Below are positions 45,650-57,800 of a stretch of DNA of 64,000 nucleotides, one piece after another. The notes beneath the pieces are model-generated. The model ran no database searches and was not told the DNA's origin. It saw only the letters and a program-made list of their open reading frames with translations. Made by a program: the position numbers and the translations under genes. How positions within the stretch are numbered: the stretch's first letter is position 1; each line of letters starts with the position of its first letter. Source of the stretch: Sipunculus nudus (taxonomy: Eukaryota > Annelida > Sipuncula > Golfingiida > Sipunculidae); the NCBI GenBank assembly GCA_026874595.1, contig CM049316.1, forward strand, positions 11,460,839 through 11,524,838, read 5' to 3'.

Positions 45650-46156
45650 ATGCATAGCATAGTACAGGAGCCAGGCTCTTTTCATGTAAATAAGGGGTAC
45701 AACTCATTTTGTGACTCAAATAAAGAGTTTAATGTTACAGAGGCCCAAGTGCCGTCTGAATCCAAAGAAGAATCCGTAGCTTGCGGAGAAAAACACTCAG
45801 TTGATTCCTGCGAGGAATTAAATAAGGCTAGGTCCTTTCACGACTCCTGCGAGGAGTATTCTCTAAATGAGGCTAAGTCCTTTTATGACTCATGCGAGAG
45901 TATTTCAAATGAGGCCAGGTCCTCTTATGACAAACAGAAGTTTGTTTCTGCTGAGGAAAATTCCTCTGTTGACTCCCATGAGGAGTTTGCTGATAAAAAG
46001 GATGTAGATTCCTTGGATGACTCTGAAACAGAGTTTATGACTGACACCTTCAATGTCATTTCTTTGTTTGGTGAGGCTGAGGTAGTAGATTCCTCTCCTG
46101 TCTCTGAAATGCAGTTATTTGAGCCATTCATACATGATGGTTTTGTATCTCTTTAA
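45650..46156 (+). pseudogene. Acidic Ser/Cys-rich repeat region between Gag and protease
   Basis: An open stretch of 168 codons with repeats around 'SCEE', 'EAKSFYDSCE' and 'SYDKQK'; highly acidic and low in complexity. It lies where gag passes into pol. I know no function for it; it may be a spacer that grew by internal duplication. Confidence 0.6.
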
Positions 46157-46164
46157 AGTGATTT

Positions 46165-46580
46165 TCAGATTCTACCCCTTTTAAAATTTTGTGGGACACT
46201 GGTTCAGGCCAAACTCTCATGTTAGCAAGCACTTTGCCATTTTCTAATAGATCCTTTACTGGTGCACATGTACTTGTTAATGGTGTGTTTTCAGACAAGC
46301 ACACAGTTCCGCTTCACAGTATCCATTTTAAGTCAGATTTGATTTCATAAGAACTACTTTACCCTTTAAGGGAATTCAGTTGCTGCTAGGCAATGAAGTT
46401 GCAGGCGTCAAAGTACAGCCTGTACCGATAGTGACAGAAAAGCCGTCACTTAATCATGACACTGATCTGGAAAGTCAGGAAATTCCTGGTTTGTATCCTT
46501 CATGTGCTGTAACTAGATCTATGGCCAAGAAAAACACACATGAGGATAATGGTCCAGATAATAAGACTCTGTGAGTCACT
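46165..46580 (+). pseudogene. Retroviral-type aspartic protease
   Basis: 'ILWDTGSGQTLM' has the DTG active-site triad at about 46187, and after a frame change 'GIQLLLGNEVAGVKV' is the second retropepsin signature (hydrophobic-hydrophobic-Gly). A TAA lies between them (about 46348), so it is dead. Confidence 0.78.
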
Positions 46581-46675
46581 AGTGACTCGTCTAATGACTC
46601 GCCCGTACAAGATGCAGCATTCTCAAGGTCAGAACTTATCGCGGAACAGCATATAAGGACCCTGATATTTCATGT

Positions 46676-47920
46676 TTGTTTCCCAGGGCAGTTTCTAAAG
46701 ATGAGCTGTCACAGAACCCAGAGTGTTTCCATGTCAAAAATGTAGTAATTATGCGTAAATGGCGACCACCTGATGTATACGCTGGTGATGAGTGGGCCAT
46801 CAAACATCGAATAGTAATGCCCAAAAGCTTTTGCAGTGAATTTCTAAGCATGGCACATGAGGCTCCTTTGTCTGGCCATTTAGGTATAAATAAAACTTAT
46901 CAGAAAGTAGGCACACACTTCTATTGGCCTAACCTCAGGAAAGATGTTGTACAATATTGTAAATCATGCCATACATGCCAGATGGTAGGCAAGCCCAGTC
47001 AGAATCCTCCTAAGGCCCCACCTAGGCCTATTCCTGCTTTCGAGGAACCATTCAGTAGGATTATTTTTGATTGTGTTTGACCACTGCCAAAAACAATATC
47101 TGGACATGAATACTTGCTGACAATCATGTGCACATCTACCAGGTTTCCTGAGGCAATACAATTGCGCAAAATTAATGCCAAAAGTGTTGTCTAAGCTCTG
47201 ACCAAGTTTTTTTTCACAACTTTTGGATTACCAAAATCCGTCCAATCTGACCAAGGGTCAAATTTTATGTCTGGCTTATTCCAACAAATTATGCTTGAGT
47301 TAGGTATAAAACAGTACAACTCTTCGCCATACCATCCTAAAAATTAGGGCGCCCTCGAGGGTTTTCACCAGACATAAAAATCATGATCAGAACTTATTGC
47401 TATTACACACAGAAAGGCTGGAATGAAGGAATCCACCTATTGCTGTTTGCTGTCAGCGAATCCTTTCAGGAGCCCTAGGGTTTCTGTCCCTCTGAACTAA
47501 TTTTCGGACATGGACCTCGAACGGAACTTCCATTCAAACTGTTTAAAGCAAAACGTTTGTGCGAAAATCCTGATTCTCTTAGTTTACTGCAATATGTCTC
47601 AGACTTTCTCACTAAACAAAACAATGCTTGTGAGATTGCAAAGTCAAATCTAAAATCTGCACAAAGTAAAATGAAAACAAAGTATGACAAGCACACTGTA
47701 AGTATAACGTTTGAGCCTGGTGAAAAGGTTCTTGCCTTACTTCCCATCCCTGGCAGACCTCTGCAAGCTAGGTATTTTGATCCTTACATTGTTGACAAGA
47801 AAGTCAGTGATTTAAATTACATACTGTTGACACCAGATAGACGTAAGAAGAAACAACTGTGCCATGTTAACATGTTGAAACCATATTATGACAGAAATAG
47901 CACATCAGATGTTTTACAAA
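46676..47920 (+). pseudogene. Integrase: HHCC zinc domain, core, GPY/F domain
   Basis: The H2C2 zinc domain reads 'HEAPLSGHLGINKTY' and 'CKSCHTCQ' (46850-46985). The core shows 'IIFDCV' (Asp), 'VQSDQGSNF' (Asp) and 'GALEGFHQT' (Glu), giving D-D-E, but with stops near 47078, 47190 and 47346. The C-terminal frame (47557-47900) has 'FEPGEKVLALLPIPGRPLQA' and 'QLCHVNMLKPYYDR', the GPY/F module of Ty3/gypsy integrases. All this lies upstream of the reverse transcriptase. Confidence 0.85.
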
Positions 47921-48049
47921 ATGTTACTGCTGTTAATTGTGTAAACACTGACCCTGACCCAGCTAAAGTAGATACTGATTGTAAGTGTGATGTAGACATT
48001 CAGTGTGGTACAGTACCATTAAAAAACTCAGACGTGCTTAAAAACTTGG

Positions 48050-48792
48050 ATGCCAAACTTTCACACCTTACCGCACAACAAAAACAAGACCTCAAGAACC
48101 TGCTGCGGGATTATGAACATTTTTAGTGACATTCCAACGCGAACTAACATGTTGTGCCATGACGTCGATGTTGGCGAGGCAAGCGCAGTCAAGCAACATC
48201 CATATAGACTTAATCCAGAGAAGCAAAAGTATCTACAGGATGAGATTCAATATTTGCTGGACAATGATTTTATTGAACCTAGTAACAGTAACTGGAGTTC
48301 ACAATGTATTCTTGTGCCAAAACCTGATGGAAGTTACCGTATGTGCACAGATTATCGAAAACTGAACTCTGTCACCAAGACTGACACGTTCCCGATTCCG
48401 AGGATCGAAGATTGTATTGATAGAGTCGGTGGCTCCAGATATGTCTCCAAGTTTGACTTGCTAAAAGGATTCTGGCAAGTTCCGCTGACAGAACGAGCTA
48501 AAGAAGTGACCGCATTTGTGACACCGCAAGGATTGACCAGTATAAAGTTATGCCGTTTGGCATGAAGCGCTCGCCAGCCACGTTCAAGCGCCTAATCCAT
48601 ATGGTTGTCAAGGACATTCAGGGCTGCGACCCATATATTGATGACCTTATCGTGTTCAGCGACACCTGGGAGAAACATCTGCAAATTCTTCGTGACCTCT
48701 TCGAAAGACTCAGTGAAGCACGTCTTACCGTCAACTTAGTAAAATCTGAGTTTTGTCATGCACAAGTAACATATTATATTTTCATATTGTAG
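48050..48792 (+). pseudogene. Reverse transcriptase (gypsy type)
   Basis: Visible are 'HPYRLNPEKQKYLQDEI', 'ILVPKPDGSYRMCTDYRKLN', 'VSKFDLLKGFWQVPL' (first catalytic Asp), 'MPFGMKRSPATFKRL' and 'YIDDLIVFS' (YxDD). A frameshift near 48540 separates the first from the second half, and the end is disrupted at 48790. Confidence 0.88.
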
Positions 48793-48883
48793 GGCAGGGT
48801 CAGGTAAAACCTGTTGATGCTGACATAAGTGCTATTTCTGCATTTCATAGACCAGAAAGACAAAAAGCAAATACTGCGTTTTC

Positions 48884-49353
48884 TTGGTATGGTTGGAAAA
48901 TGGTGAAAATGCATTTCAGAATTTGAAAGCAATTCTGCAAAGTTTACCAGTTTTAGCAGCTCCAGACTTTTCTGTACCTTTTAAATTAGCTGTAGATGCT
49001 AGTGATACTGCTGCTGGTGCTGTGTTGTTACAAGAAGGCAATGATGGCATAGATCATCCAATTTGTTATTTATCAAGAAAGTTTAATGCAACCAGAAAAA
49101 CTACACCACTATTGAAAAAGAATGTTTGGCCTTGATTTAGGCGTTGCAACATTTTGAAGTTTATGTTACTTCATCAGTCAGGCCCATCATTGTCTTCAGT
49201 GATCACAATCCCCTTACGTTTATGAAAAAGTTGAAGTTTAAAAATCAAAGATTGTTGAGATGGAGTTTGTTCTTACAGGATTTCAATCTTGATATCATAC
49301 ACATTAAAGGGAAAGACAATGTACTTGCTGATTGCTTATCGAGATGTTTATGA
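48884..49353 (+). pseudogene. RNase H of the LTR element
   Basis: Frames 48884-49135 and 49144-49353 hold 'FKLAVDASDTAAGAVLLQE' (first Asp), 'PICYLSRKFN' and 'IVFSDHNPLTFMKKLKFKNQ', then 'HIKGKDNVLADCLSR' (His/Asp end block). One TGA/frame change lies between. Only about 130 bp separate it from the 3' LTR, so no integrase can lie downstream. Confidence 0.85.
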
Positions 49354-49484
49354 AATGTTGTAAACAGGATGTTTATGTGATGTTGTAGGTAAGATGGTTT
49401 TTGCGATGTTGTAAGGATTTAGTCATTATGATCGCAAAAAGATTTTCCGTGAATAACTTTCTTTTTTCTTACAGGAGGGGGAAG

Positions 49485-50292
49485 TGTTACAGGAGCTCTT
49501 TTTACTGTGTGACACGGGCGTGGCTCCTGTTGTGGCGGTCGTGTCTGGCCGTGTTTTACATTCTTTGTTTAATCCGTACTAGTTGAACTCTTGTTGTCAT
49601 GTAAGCCTTGGGTTTTCACGCCTGGTCGTGGGTCACTTGTAGACCCTGGTGTATGGAGATACATACGGCTATGTTCTTCTCGCTAATTCCTTAAATGCGT
49701 GTTTACTGTGCAAGATCTTATAGGCTCTTTTAGAAGTGGAAAATTTCTCGGCTTGAGGTGTGAAGGTATATGAGGGGCTGTGTTTAAGCAGGGGGCAGAG
49801 AGCAGAGAAGATTCCGGCGGACGCAGAAGCGTGTGTCAGATTCTAGGACCTTATCCGACTAATGCGGCAATAATAGATTTGCAAAGACTTTCTCCATGAT
49901 TTTATACATTTGGACTTCAGTTTACTTTCTGAGTTGTTGCAAGAACTTTCCACTGGACTGTCATTCTCCGAGAGTATACATTTAGGGAACTTATCGTGGT
50001 GACGGTGTTGGTATACAGGTACTGTGCACATTATTTTCTATGTTATTGAATTGACTTGTTGCTGTACCGCTGCTTTACTGTATAATTGTATTGATTTAGA
50101 TTATTGTAATGTTAGGGATGTTTTAAGAATAAATTATAGTTATTTGTTAACAAAAAAAAACACTGACTTCTTTATTCATTCCCCTAGACATTTCATGCTG
50201 CCTAGTGTTACAGAATCTGATTTTTTTTATCTCCGTTTCAGAATTTGTGTTCATCACGCATATATGATCTGTTTATATTAGGTTCCGTAACA
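49485..50292 (+). repeat. 3' LTR, 808 bp
   Basis: TGTTACAGG at the start and CCGTAACA at the end, with AATAAA at about 50130. It contains the segment missing from the 5' LTR. Confidence 0.88.
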
Positions 50293-50822
50293 ATATAAGA
50301 CAAGGACGCCTGTTTATTTTTGTTCACGAGCTTTCGCGGCCTCGAGCTCCTTCATCAGGTGGCAAGTTTAATTTGTATAAAAAATCCATATATATGTGTT
50401 ATCGACAATGTATTAAGGTTATAATGCTCGGTACAGTGTGATGGTTTACTGACTGGATACTCTGAGCTTGTAATATGACGCTCTAGGTCTGTATGTTGCG
50501 AGTGGGTTATTGTTCAGTTACCCATAATTTAATTTATAAATGTCCTATCAAGTTATCCACATGTTATGTTGAGTTCATGCCCTCTGACACGTTAATGGTT
50601 CGAAGGTTATCCATAATGTTCATGGCCGGAAATGACGGTTGACGATTGGCATTGTAGTAATATAGTTGTGCAAGTCCATGATTATATACATGACTGGGTT
50701 GGCGTAAATAGTACATGTATAAAATAAACAATAATAAAATAGTGAGATGGTGTATGTAGATTTTTACATTGTTTGACTTGTATGGTTGATATGTTACTTC
50801 AATATGCTAGACGTATCCGGTA
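50293..50822 (-). repeat. 0.9-kb interspersed repeat, copy 2, part 1
   Basis: Aligns with 38405-38950 ('ggttataatgctcggtacag', 'ttacccataatttaatttat'). It is separated from part 2 by the DNA transposon. Confidence 0.85.
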
Positions 50823-50824
50823 TA

Positions 50825-52906
50825 ACGTATCTGACGTAATAAGCCCCCCCCCCCCACCCGGAAAAAGCGCTCCCCCCCCCCCACCCTGTCAGATTTAGGA
50901 GATAACTTTACGAAAAATAAGGGGTGTTCAATCCTAACCTCACTTTTCTCCCTAGCCAATATAACATTGGACAACATGATGCTTTCATTTCTCCCTACCA
51001 AGCTTAAAAGTTACCGCTAGTTTTTTATTCTATCTCCGTTAGGCTTTATCATCTAATATAATGATAATATTAGTTACACACAACAGAATCAGTGGTCAAG
51101 TGTGTCATAGATAACATTGAATGACTATGTCTGTGAAGGCAGAACCTGCGGCTGGCCATGCTGATCGGGCAACCTGATTTGGTTTACGTATATTGATGTA
51201 TTATGCAATGAAATATATATTATTTACCGTATTTGCTCGTGTACAGGACGATAAATTGTATCCTTAAAATATTTGGAAAAGAAGGGCACCTGTCTTATAT
51301 ATATGTACAAGTTTTCTAGCGTCCTCAGGGCCGCAAAGGATAATTTACGGCAATCAGAATTATTACGTCGGCCGAACTTGACGCCGTGAAAATCGGTGAT
51401 CATGTCCGTATCGTGGTTATATACACTCAATAAAGAACATTACAATGTTTTCTTTTTGTTTGAATTTATCGTTTATTCATCAGATTTACATGGGCACATA
51501 GTTAAATAATTGATAAGAAAATGGTTGCCCTAGCCGCATTGACACAGGGATTTTAACTGAATCAATGTATGAACGCCCTTCTGAGAGTAGAGCCAGTGAT
51601 TTTCCGCGATCGCGGACGAAATCGGGGAACTGAAAGACCTAAACGGAATTCCAAACCCTGATTACATATAAGTTTTAATGTATTTTTCTTGCCTAAAATA
51701 AATATTTTGGGAATTCACTTGAAACATGTATGATGTGATATAATTGTCGATGCCGCTGACAGCGTGCGGGGCTTATCCGTGAACTCAAGATCCAAATGCG
51801 CTGGGTTAAATTGTGTGTATACAGCGCTCGTGCAAGGGATGCTGGGAACTTGCCTAAATGCCATCCAGTAGCACGTAGTATGCATATTAAAACAAGGATG
51901 ATTTTTCATATGGTGCCGTATTCACCGCGTAAAATGTTCACGAGTCCAGTGAATGCGGACGCTGTCAGCTCTCTTGCACACTGACATACACGGAGACTCG
52001 CACATGGCACTTCATTTACAAGACAATCAGTAGTATGTTATAATTATAAATATGAAGCTACCTTTCTTTAGGTGACGCAAAATTCAATGTTTGTAAAGCT
52101 TGTATTATTGGACTACGTCAGGTAATGACTGTATTATAACGGGTCAACAATGTTCAAGAAAGGGACCGTGTTTCCGCTTGGTAAAAATATGAGTAAAAAT
52201 TTCCTCACAATTTTAAAATAACACACCTGATTTGGTGTGTATACACTCTGAAGTGAATATAATACGTTAGAGTCTGAGGGCCAGTATTTCAGCTTTTTTT
52301 TAAACTTTTGCATGTTTTATCATGCACAATGAAGGACAAAAATGACAATTATTGACGATGCCATTCCATGTCATAATTCGGCTCAGCTGTCAAAGGTATT
52401 AAGCAAGGTGACTGACATAATCGGGGTACCGATGGCCCGTATTATATTTTTTCATCTTTAAATAAATACTGTTTTACAAATCTTTATATGAACATTTTAT
52501 ATATACTGCTACCTTATTAAGCGGTGACTTTTATTAAAGAGTTCATTTATTACCATCCTTATTTTTCCTCTTCACCTGCAAAGGAAATCTCGAACTGCAG
52601 TCATTCAGACAATCATCTCATACAACTCAACACATAATTAAAAAATCCTCTGCAAATTGGTATCGCTTGGATTAGTCATTATTTTTCAAAACCTCAAACA
52701 ACCATCGCTAAAAGCTCGTTGTTTTTCTGAATTGTCCTGAATGTGCTGTGAAATCAAACACGTATACACAAACCGCGGTGTTAAATTGGAAGATCGTAAC
52801 GCACTTTGGAAGTTGGCAGACGTTGGTTGGGGGCGCTTAATAGGGTATAAAATATTAAAAAAAAATAATTTTTAGAGCGCCCGAGGCGCTTATTACGTCA
52901 AATACG
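50825..52906. mobile_element. 2.08-kb non-autonomous DNA transposon, TA target, pogo/mariner-like ends
   Basis: Left end 'aacgtatctgacgtaataag' and right end (reversed) 'ccgtatttgacgtaataag' are inverted repeats next to TA on both sides. Comparison with the uninterrupted copy at 38941-38960 shows the insertion point directly. No transposase ORF is visible; inside are C-rich runs, another 'taccgtatttgctcgtgtac' word at 51226, and 'gagcgcccgaggcgcttatt' near the right end. Confidence 0.75.
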
Positions 52907-52908
52907 GT

Positions 52909-53250
52909 ATATGAAAACGCGGCATTTGTGCGGGTTTCCCGGAAGCCTCTTCAATAAGCTCACCAACGAAAGCCTGTAGATAGGGAATGAAAGCCCTTCG
53001 CTAATTGGCCAATATTACTGATTTTTTTTATTGGCCAATCCCGGGTAAGGCCCTGCGTGGCTCTGTCGACAAACAAGCGCGGCTGGTGGTAGCTTCCAGC
53101 GGACAAGTTTACTTCATCAGGTTCTTTTTCATTCTCCAGCCTCATGGTGATGGTTAATAGACACATTTTATAAATACAACTGCTTATTATTACGGAAATG
53201 TAATATCAGTTTTATAAGTAAAGGATACGAAGTGGGATATACATATATAG
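52909..53250 (-). repeat. 0.9-kb interspersed repeat, copy 2, part 2
   Basis: Aligns with 38960-39295 ('aaggatacgaagtgggatat', 'gacaagtttacttcatcagg'). It carries the same minus-strand ENEKEPDEVN frame. Confidence 0.85.
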
Positions 53251-54364
53251 TAAAACCTATACAGTCCAACCAAAAACACTACTTCAAATATACAAAACCA
53301 AAATACAAGTTATAAAAATACAATTCAATTACAAGACACAAAGTACAAAAGATACCCATAATTAAAGACCATATTTGCTAAAAAAATAAATGTTTATTTC
53401 ACACAAGTGTGTGGTTTAACCACAAAAACATATTTTTTTTAAATCAGGCTCCTGATTAAATGTAATAAGTAGATAAGCTGATCGATACATGCCTGGCCAT
53501 TGCCTTTGATATATACTAACAAGTTCAAGGTTGCTTCAGTTGCATTGATCTTAAATTGACAGTTTCAAGGGTTTCAAAACATAAGGGTCCCTGTTACATA
53601 TATGAGCAACTTTTAATGAAGTATATAATTATGAATGCACATTTTGTACCCTTATGAGTCATACTTAGATCCTGGGTAACCTAAGTATATGTCGTAGGTC
53701 AATGACAAGGCGCCAGTTATCTTTAATTTACAGGTTTTTCACAGAGAAAAGGGGTTTCATGCGTTTGACTCGCCTGCAGCTATAGCTGTACGAATCGTGT
53801 ACTACACATACGCAGCTTGATCTGTCTCTGTGCATTAAGGACCGTTTCCAACAGTCTGTGAGGGCGTCGGCAGGGCTTTAGTACGGTTTCACTGCGGTAA
53901 GATCAGGGAATGAGTGGAAATTTCCACGGTCAGCCACGAACAATATACGGATAATGGCAGAGCAAGTAAGGATTATTACGGGTTGAGGCACTCTGAGGAA
54001 GGAATTTCACGGAGGTGCTGCTGATTCTCACGATTGGCCAAACACAACTGGTCGTGACGTACGAAGAACAGTCAGCTCGGATCATGGCAGATGACGGACA
54101 AAGCAACGTATTCTTCACAATTTCCCAAGGTTCACTAGTGATTATTAACGAATCACCAGGGATGGTTCTTAGCGGCCCATCCGTGGTGATCCGTGGTGAG
54201 ATCGCTGACAGTGTGATCTAGGCTTCAGGGACCAGGTTTCTGGTCGTTTTGTTGCGAGAGCATGCCCTGTGCATCAGTTGGTGATTGGAATTATCAACGG
54301 CCATAAACTATAGGTGGCGCTGGTATAGCTGAGCGGAACCAAGAGACCAAGATAGAAACGACGA
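53251..54364. other. Intergenic region; no gene recognised
   Basis: Between the duplication end and the 3' end of copy C. The 68-codon plus-strand frame at 54015-54221 starts with GTG and has no recognised domain. Confidence 0.4.
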
Positions 54365-54382
54365 CGTGGGTAGAGGAAATGT

Positions 54383-54388
54383 CTTTAT
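54383..54388 (-). promoter_or_regulatory. Copy C polyadenylation signal
   Basis: AATAAA on the minus strand, aligned with that of copy B; the 3' UTR would span about 54365-54685. Confidence 0.6.
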
Positions 54389-54685
54389 TAACCAAGAATC
54401 ACCAAACATTGATGAAATTTTAGATAACACAGGTACGACTACGTTATCATCAGGCATTAAATAAGAGATATAATTAAACTAACTGTATGATAAAGGTAAA
54501 TAGATAATGTAATATGTTGCCTCATACACAACTCGACCAGTGGTAAGGTTGTTTTTGTTCTACCGCATTCCTCTTCATATAAACCGCTGGCAGATGCCCA
54601 TGTGGAGACCACTGCAAGACGCGTGTACTAACGTCTGATCAGGCCTAAATTAACAAAGCTGGGTCAGCTGAAAAAAAACTAAAGG

Positions 54686-54804
54686 TCAGCAACGACCACA
54701 AGACCGCTTGCAGTTGATATTCATGTAGGAGGAACTTCTGGAACAGTGACCCTCTCTGGCCCATCTGGGGCAACTTTTGTTCTTATCTGTGCATGTTACG
54801 CCAC
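54686..54804 (-). CDS. Copy C last exon: third ShKT domain and stop
   Basis: Acceptor ctctaacag at 54805, stop TGA at 54686-54688. It codes for [19 protein letters not shown] and [13 protein letters not shown], a complete ShKT pattern. Confidence 0.85.
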
Positions 54805-57800
54805 CTGTTAGAGAGAGGATGTACAATACAGCGCACTGATAACCGCATATGTGCTTTAAGAAGAGACTAGACAGAATTAAATTTAAAAAAAAAAAAACCC
54901 GTGTACTTATTTCTTTCATGGCAACTTTTGATATATCACTACTAAAGAAATACTATATTGAAACATGCATTAAGGAGTTTCCGCAAGCTATCCCGTTGGC
55001 CATGATGCTCATACTGAAAACTACGTATGGAAAACTGGACATTTATTCATTGGCTAAGATAAATTCAGTTCTCGAATCTGCGCACACTTTAATTTTGGTT
55101 TAATCTAGAAAACTGATATGCTTGAGAGTCATATAAGACTCGAGTTAGGACTTGGGACTAAAGTCCGGACGCTATACATTTTTTTCCAGGGACCGAAACT
55201 TTGACTGGGACTCGATGATTCTTGAATCGATCGTGAAACGGGATTCAAGGGAAATGGCTCCATAAATCAGGCCAGGTCCATCTTGAGTGAAGCAGAAATA
55301 AAACTTGTTACCTGATGTGTTCTGTTAAAATCGGAAATCATACCACGAAGGCATATTTGTTTGAACTATTCACAGAATACTACAAAAAGCAAATTTTACA
55401 TGAGTAATATGACAATTGTGCTTTTTCCTGTATTTGTCCACAAGGAATTCCCCTGAATGTTTAAATGTGACAAATTTCTAATTAAATAACTTTTAACATT
55501 AAAGCAAATATGAGCATGAACTTCATGATGGTTTCTCAGAGTCAATTTTAATAAAGAATTTTAAATAAAAATATGGTTTCTAAATACTTTGGATTAGAGT
55601 TTGACTTGGAATCGAACCATAAGGTATTGGAATAGATTCGACCAGCCTGGACTCGGACTCAGAGAGTGTTGACTAAACTTCAACACTGCTCCCATATAAC
55701 AAGACTTTAACTCAGGAGCGGATTGGTCCAGAAAGTTCGTTTCAGCCGTTGAAACCTTTTTTTTTGTCCTCGCGGGCTTGACCCCTCCTTTTCTTTCATC
55801 CTGACTCCCTGCTTTAACTTACCTGACGACGACTCTGACTCGCACAGTCTGCAGCTCTTCTTGCAGTGCCGACGCATGTAGGCTCTGTACATGCCGTTCC
55901 TGCAGTACCCATTCTGCGCCCAATGTGAGCACTCAACTCTGGCATCCCCACAGCCTGAAAACGAAATGAATTTTGCATTAAGAATTACATACACTGGGTA
56001 GGGTGTATAACAGAGACACCCGGTAGATATTTGGGAATTTACTGGACAGCCTCAAGACGACAGAGGATGTCCAATTCAGCGGACACTATAATTATATAAT
56101 TCGGGAGTGTTTTGTTAAATCTTCTCAGTACGTACAACTCTGGTGAGAGTTTTCTCCTTGTTACAATGCTTGGACTCGGTACAGTAATTTAACAAGGTTT
56201 TCAATTTTTTTATTATCAATGCCTGAAGACGTCGCCATTGAACTTAACCGCATTATTTTTTGGTTCAAATGGAAAAAAAAGTTGCAACAATAAAAGAGCT
56301 TTCGAATGAGTGAAAATAAACACGATGACTCTTGATTATGATTATGGAGGTCTAAAAGTCATTGATGTGAAAATTTATGCAGCAAGCGCTATCAATTTAA
56401 TGGGTCAAATTGTTTACTGATCAATCTGAGGTAACCTGGAAAAATTTTCCGGAGTACTACTTCAATAACTGGGTAGATATAGAAGCGTTTTACAAGCAAA
56501 CACCATACCGAAAAATTTAAAAAATTTACATGTAATTAAAAACGAATCTTATACCGTAACGTATTAAACGTGGCTTTTAACGCAAAAAAGAGGGCCTGCA
56601 GACCCAGCTTCACCGGTGCTATGGAACAATACCGCCTTTACATATAGAGACAACATTCTTTTCTTTAACGACTGGGTACAGGGAGAGCTTATCTACTTCT
56701 CTGATAAAGTACAAAATGGTCTTATCATGAGTTTTGAAGACGTGGTCAGAAAACTGGGCAATATTTCAGCAAGAATGCTGGAGTATAATGTAGTACAGAC
56801 GGCAGTTAAAAATTTTATACGCAAGAATGGTTCCCCCGTTTTCGAGCCACAAGATTTTCAGTTTCGAGGCGTGCCAATTACAGCGCTTAATGTGAAATCT
56901 ATTCGTAATTTAATAAAGCAGGATAACATCGTGACTCCCTACTCTGAAAAGTTCTGGCTAAATAAATATCCAAGTAGACGCCTAACATCAGCGGACTGGT
57001 ATACAGCAAAGAAATGTTGTAAAGAGGTCAGGTTACAACTACTCCACTGGAAAAAACTTTATAATATATTTCCCACCAATGTGTTGCTACATAAAATGGG
57101 TGTTAAGGAATCTATTAAATGTAGTTTTTGTGACGAAACAGACTACATTGAACACTTTTTCTATTCATGTGGAAAACTGAAACATTTTTGGTTGGAAGTA
57201 GAAAGCAAAATTTCGGAAATAGCTGGCAAAAGTGTCAAATTATCGGAAGCTGACGTAATATTCGGATACAAATGTGAAGATAATAGTGAGACCATATCAA
57301 AAGTCAATCACATTTCAGCCATTCTCATAGCAAAAATGTGTATCAGTTAACTTAAATATGGCAATACAAGCAACCTGAAATTTGTCTTCGAAGTAGAAAT
57401 GGAAAATAAAATTTAAACTGTTATTATCGTTGTACCATATGGAGTATCCTACGGTCCTAGGTTCTAGCTGTCGGAACCAGATCGGATCTTATTTGTAAAA
57501 GGCAGTTTTGAGCAATTAACTGTGAAAAAAAAAAGTTTTCACAGTTTTTGATATTAAAAAAAAATTTATACCTTCAAAAATGATTTTTTTAATATTCTCT
57601 TAACATCTTTTGGGAGTGTATGAGACCTGCAAACATTTTAAAATAGAACCCCCCCCCCCCCCCAGGACAACTTTACTTAGACTTACCACCAGAAGACGAA
57701 CATATTTTGCAGCTTTTCTTGCAGTGTTGCCTCATGTAGTTCATGTACCTAGAATCTCTACAATACCCGTATCCTGCCCATCGGTAGCACGAAGTCCTCG

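Larger units (their letters stand above)
43920..50292 (+). mobile_element. Ty3/gypsy-type LTR retrotransposon with integrase before reverse transcriptase
   Basis: A truncated 5' LTR (43920-44390) and full 3' LTR (49485-50292) share long runs such as 'gacacgggcgtggctcctgt'. The 3' LTR has TGTTAC...GTAACA ends, a purine tract 'aggagggggaag' just before it, and ATAT lies at both flanks as a probable 4-bp target duplication. The internal order is gag, protease, integrase, reverse transcriptase, RNase H. Many stops and frameshifts make it inactive. Confidence 0.9.

Noticed and set aside
54015..54221. A 68-codon plus-strand gene
   Set aside because: GTG start, no family signature, no homologous frame elsewhere in the window.
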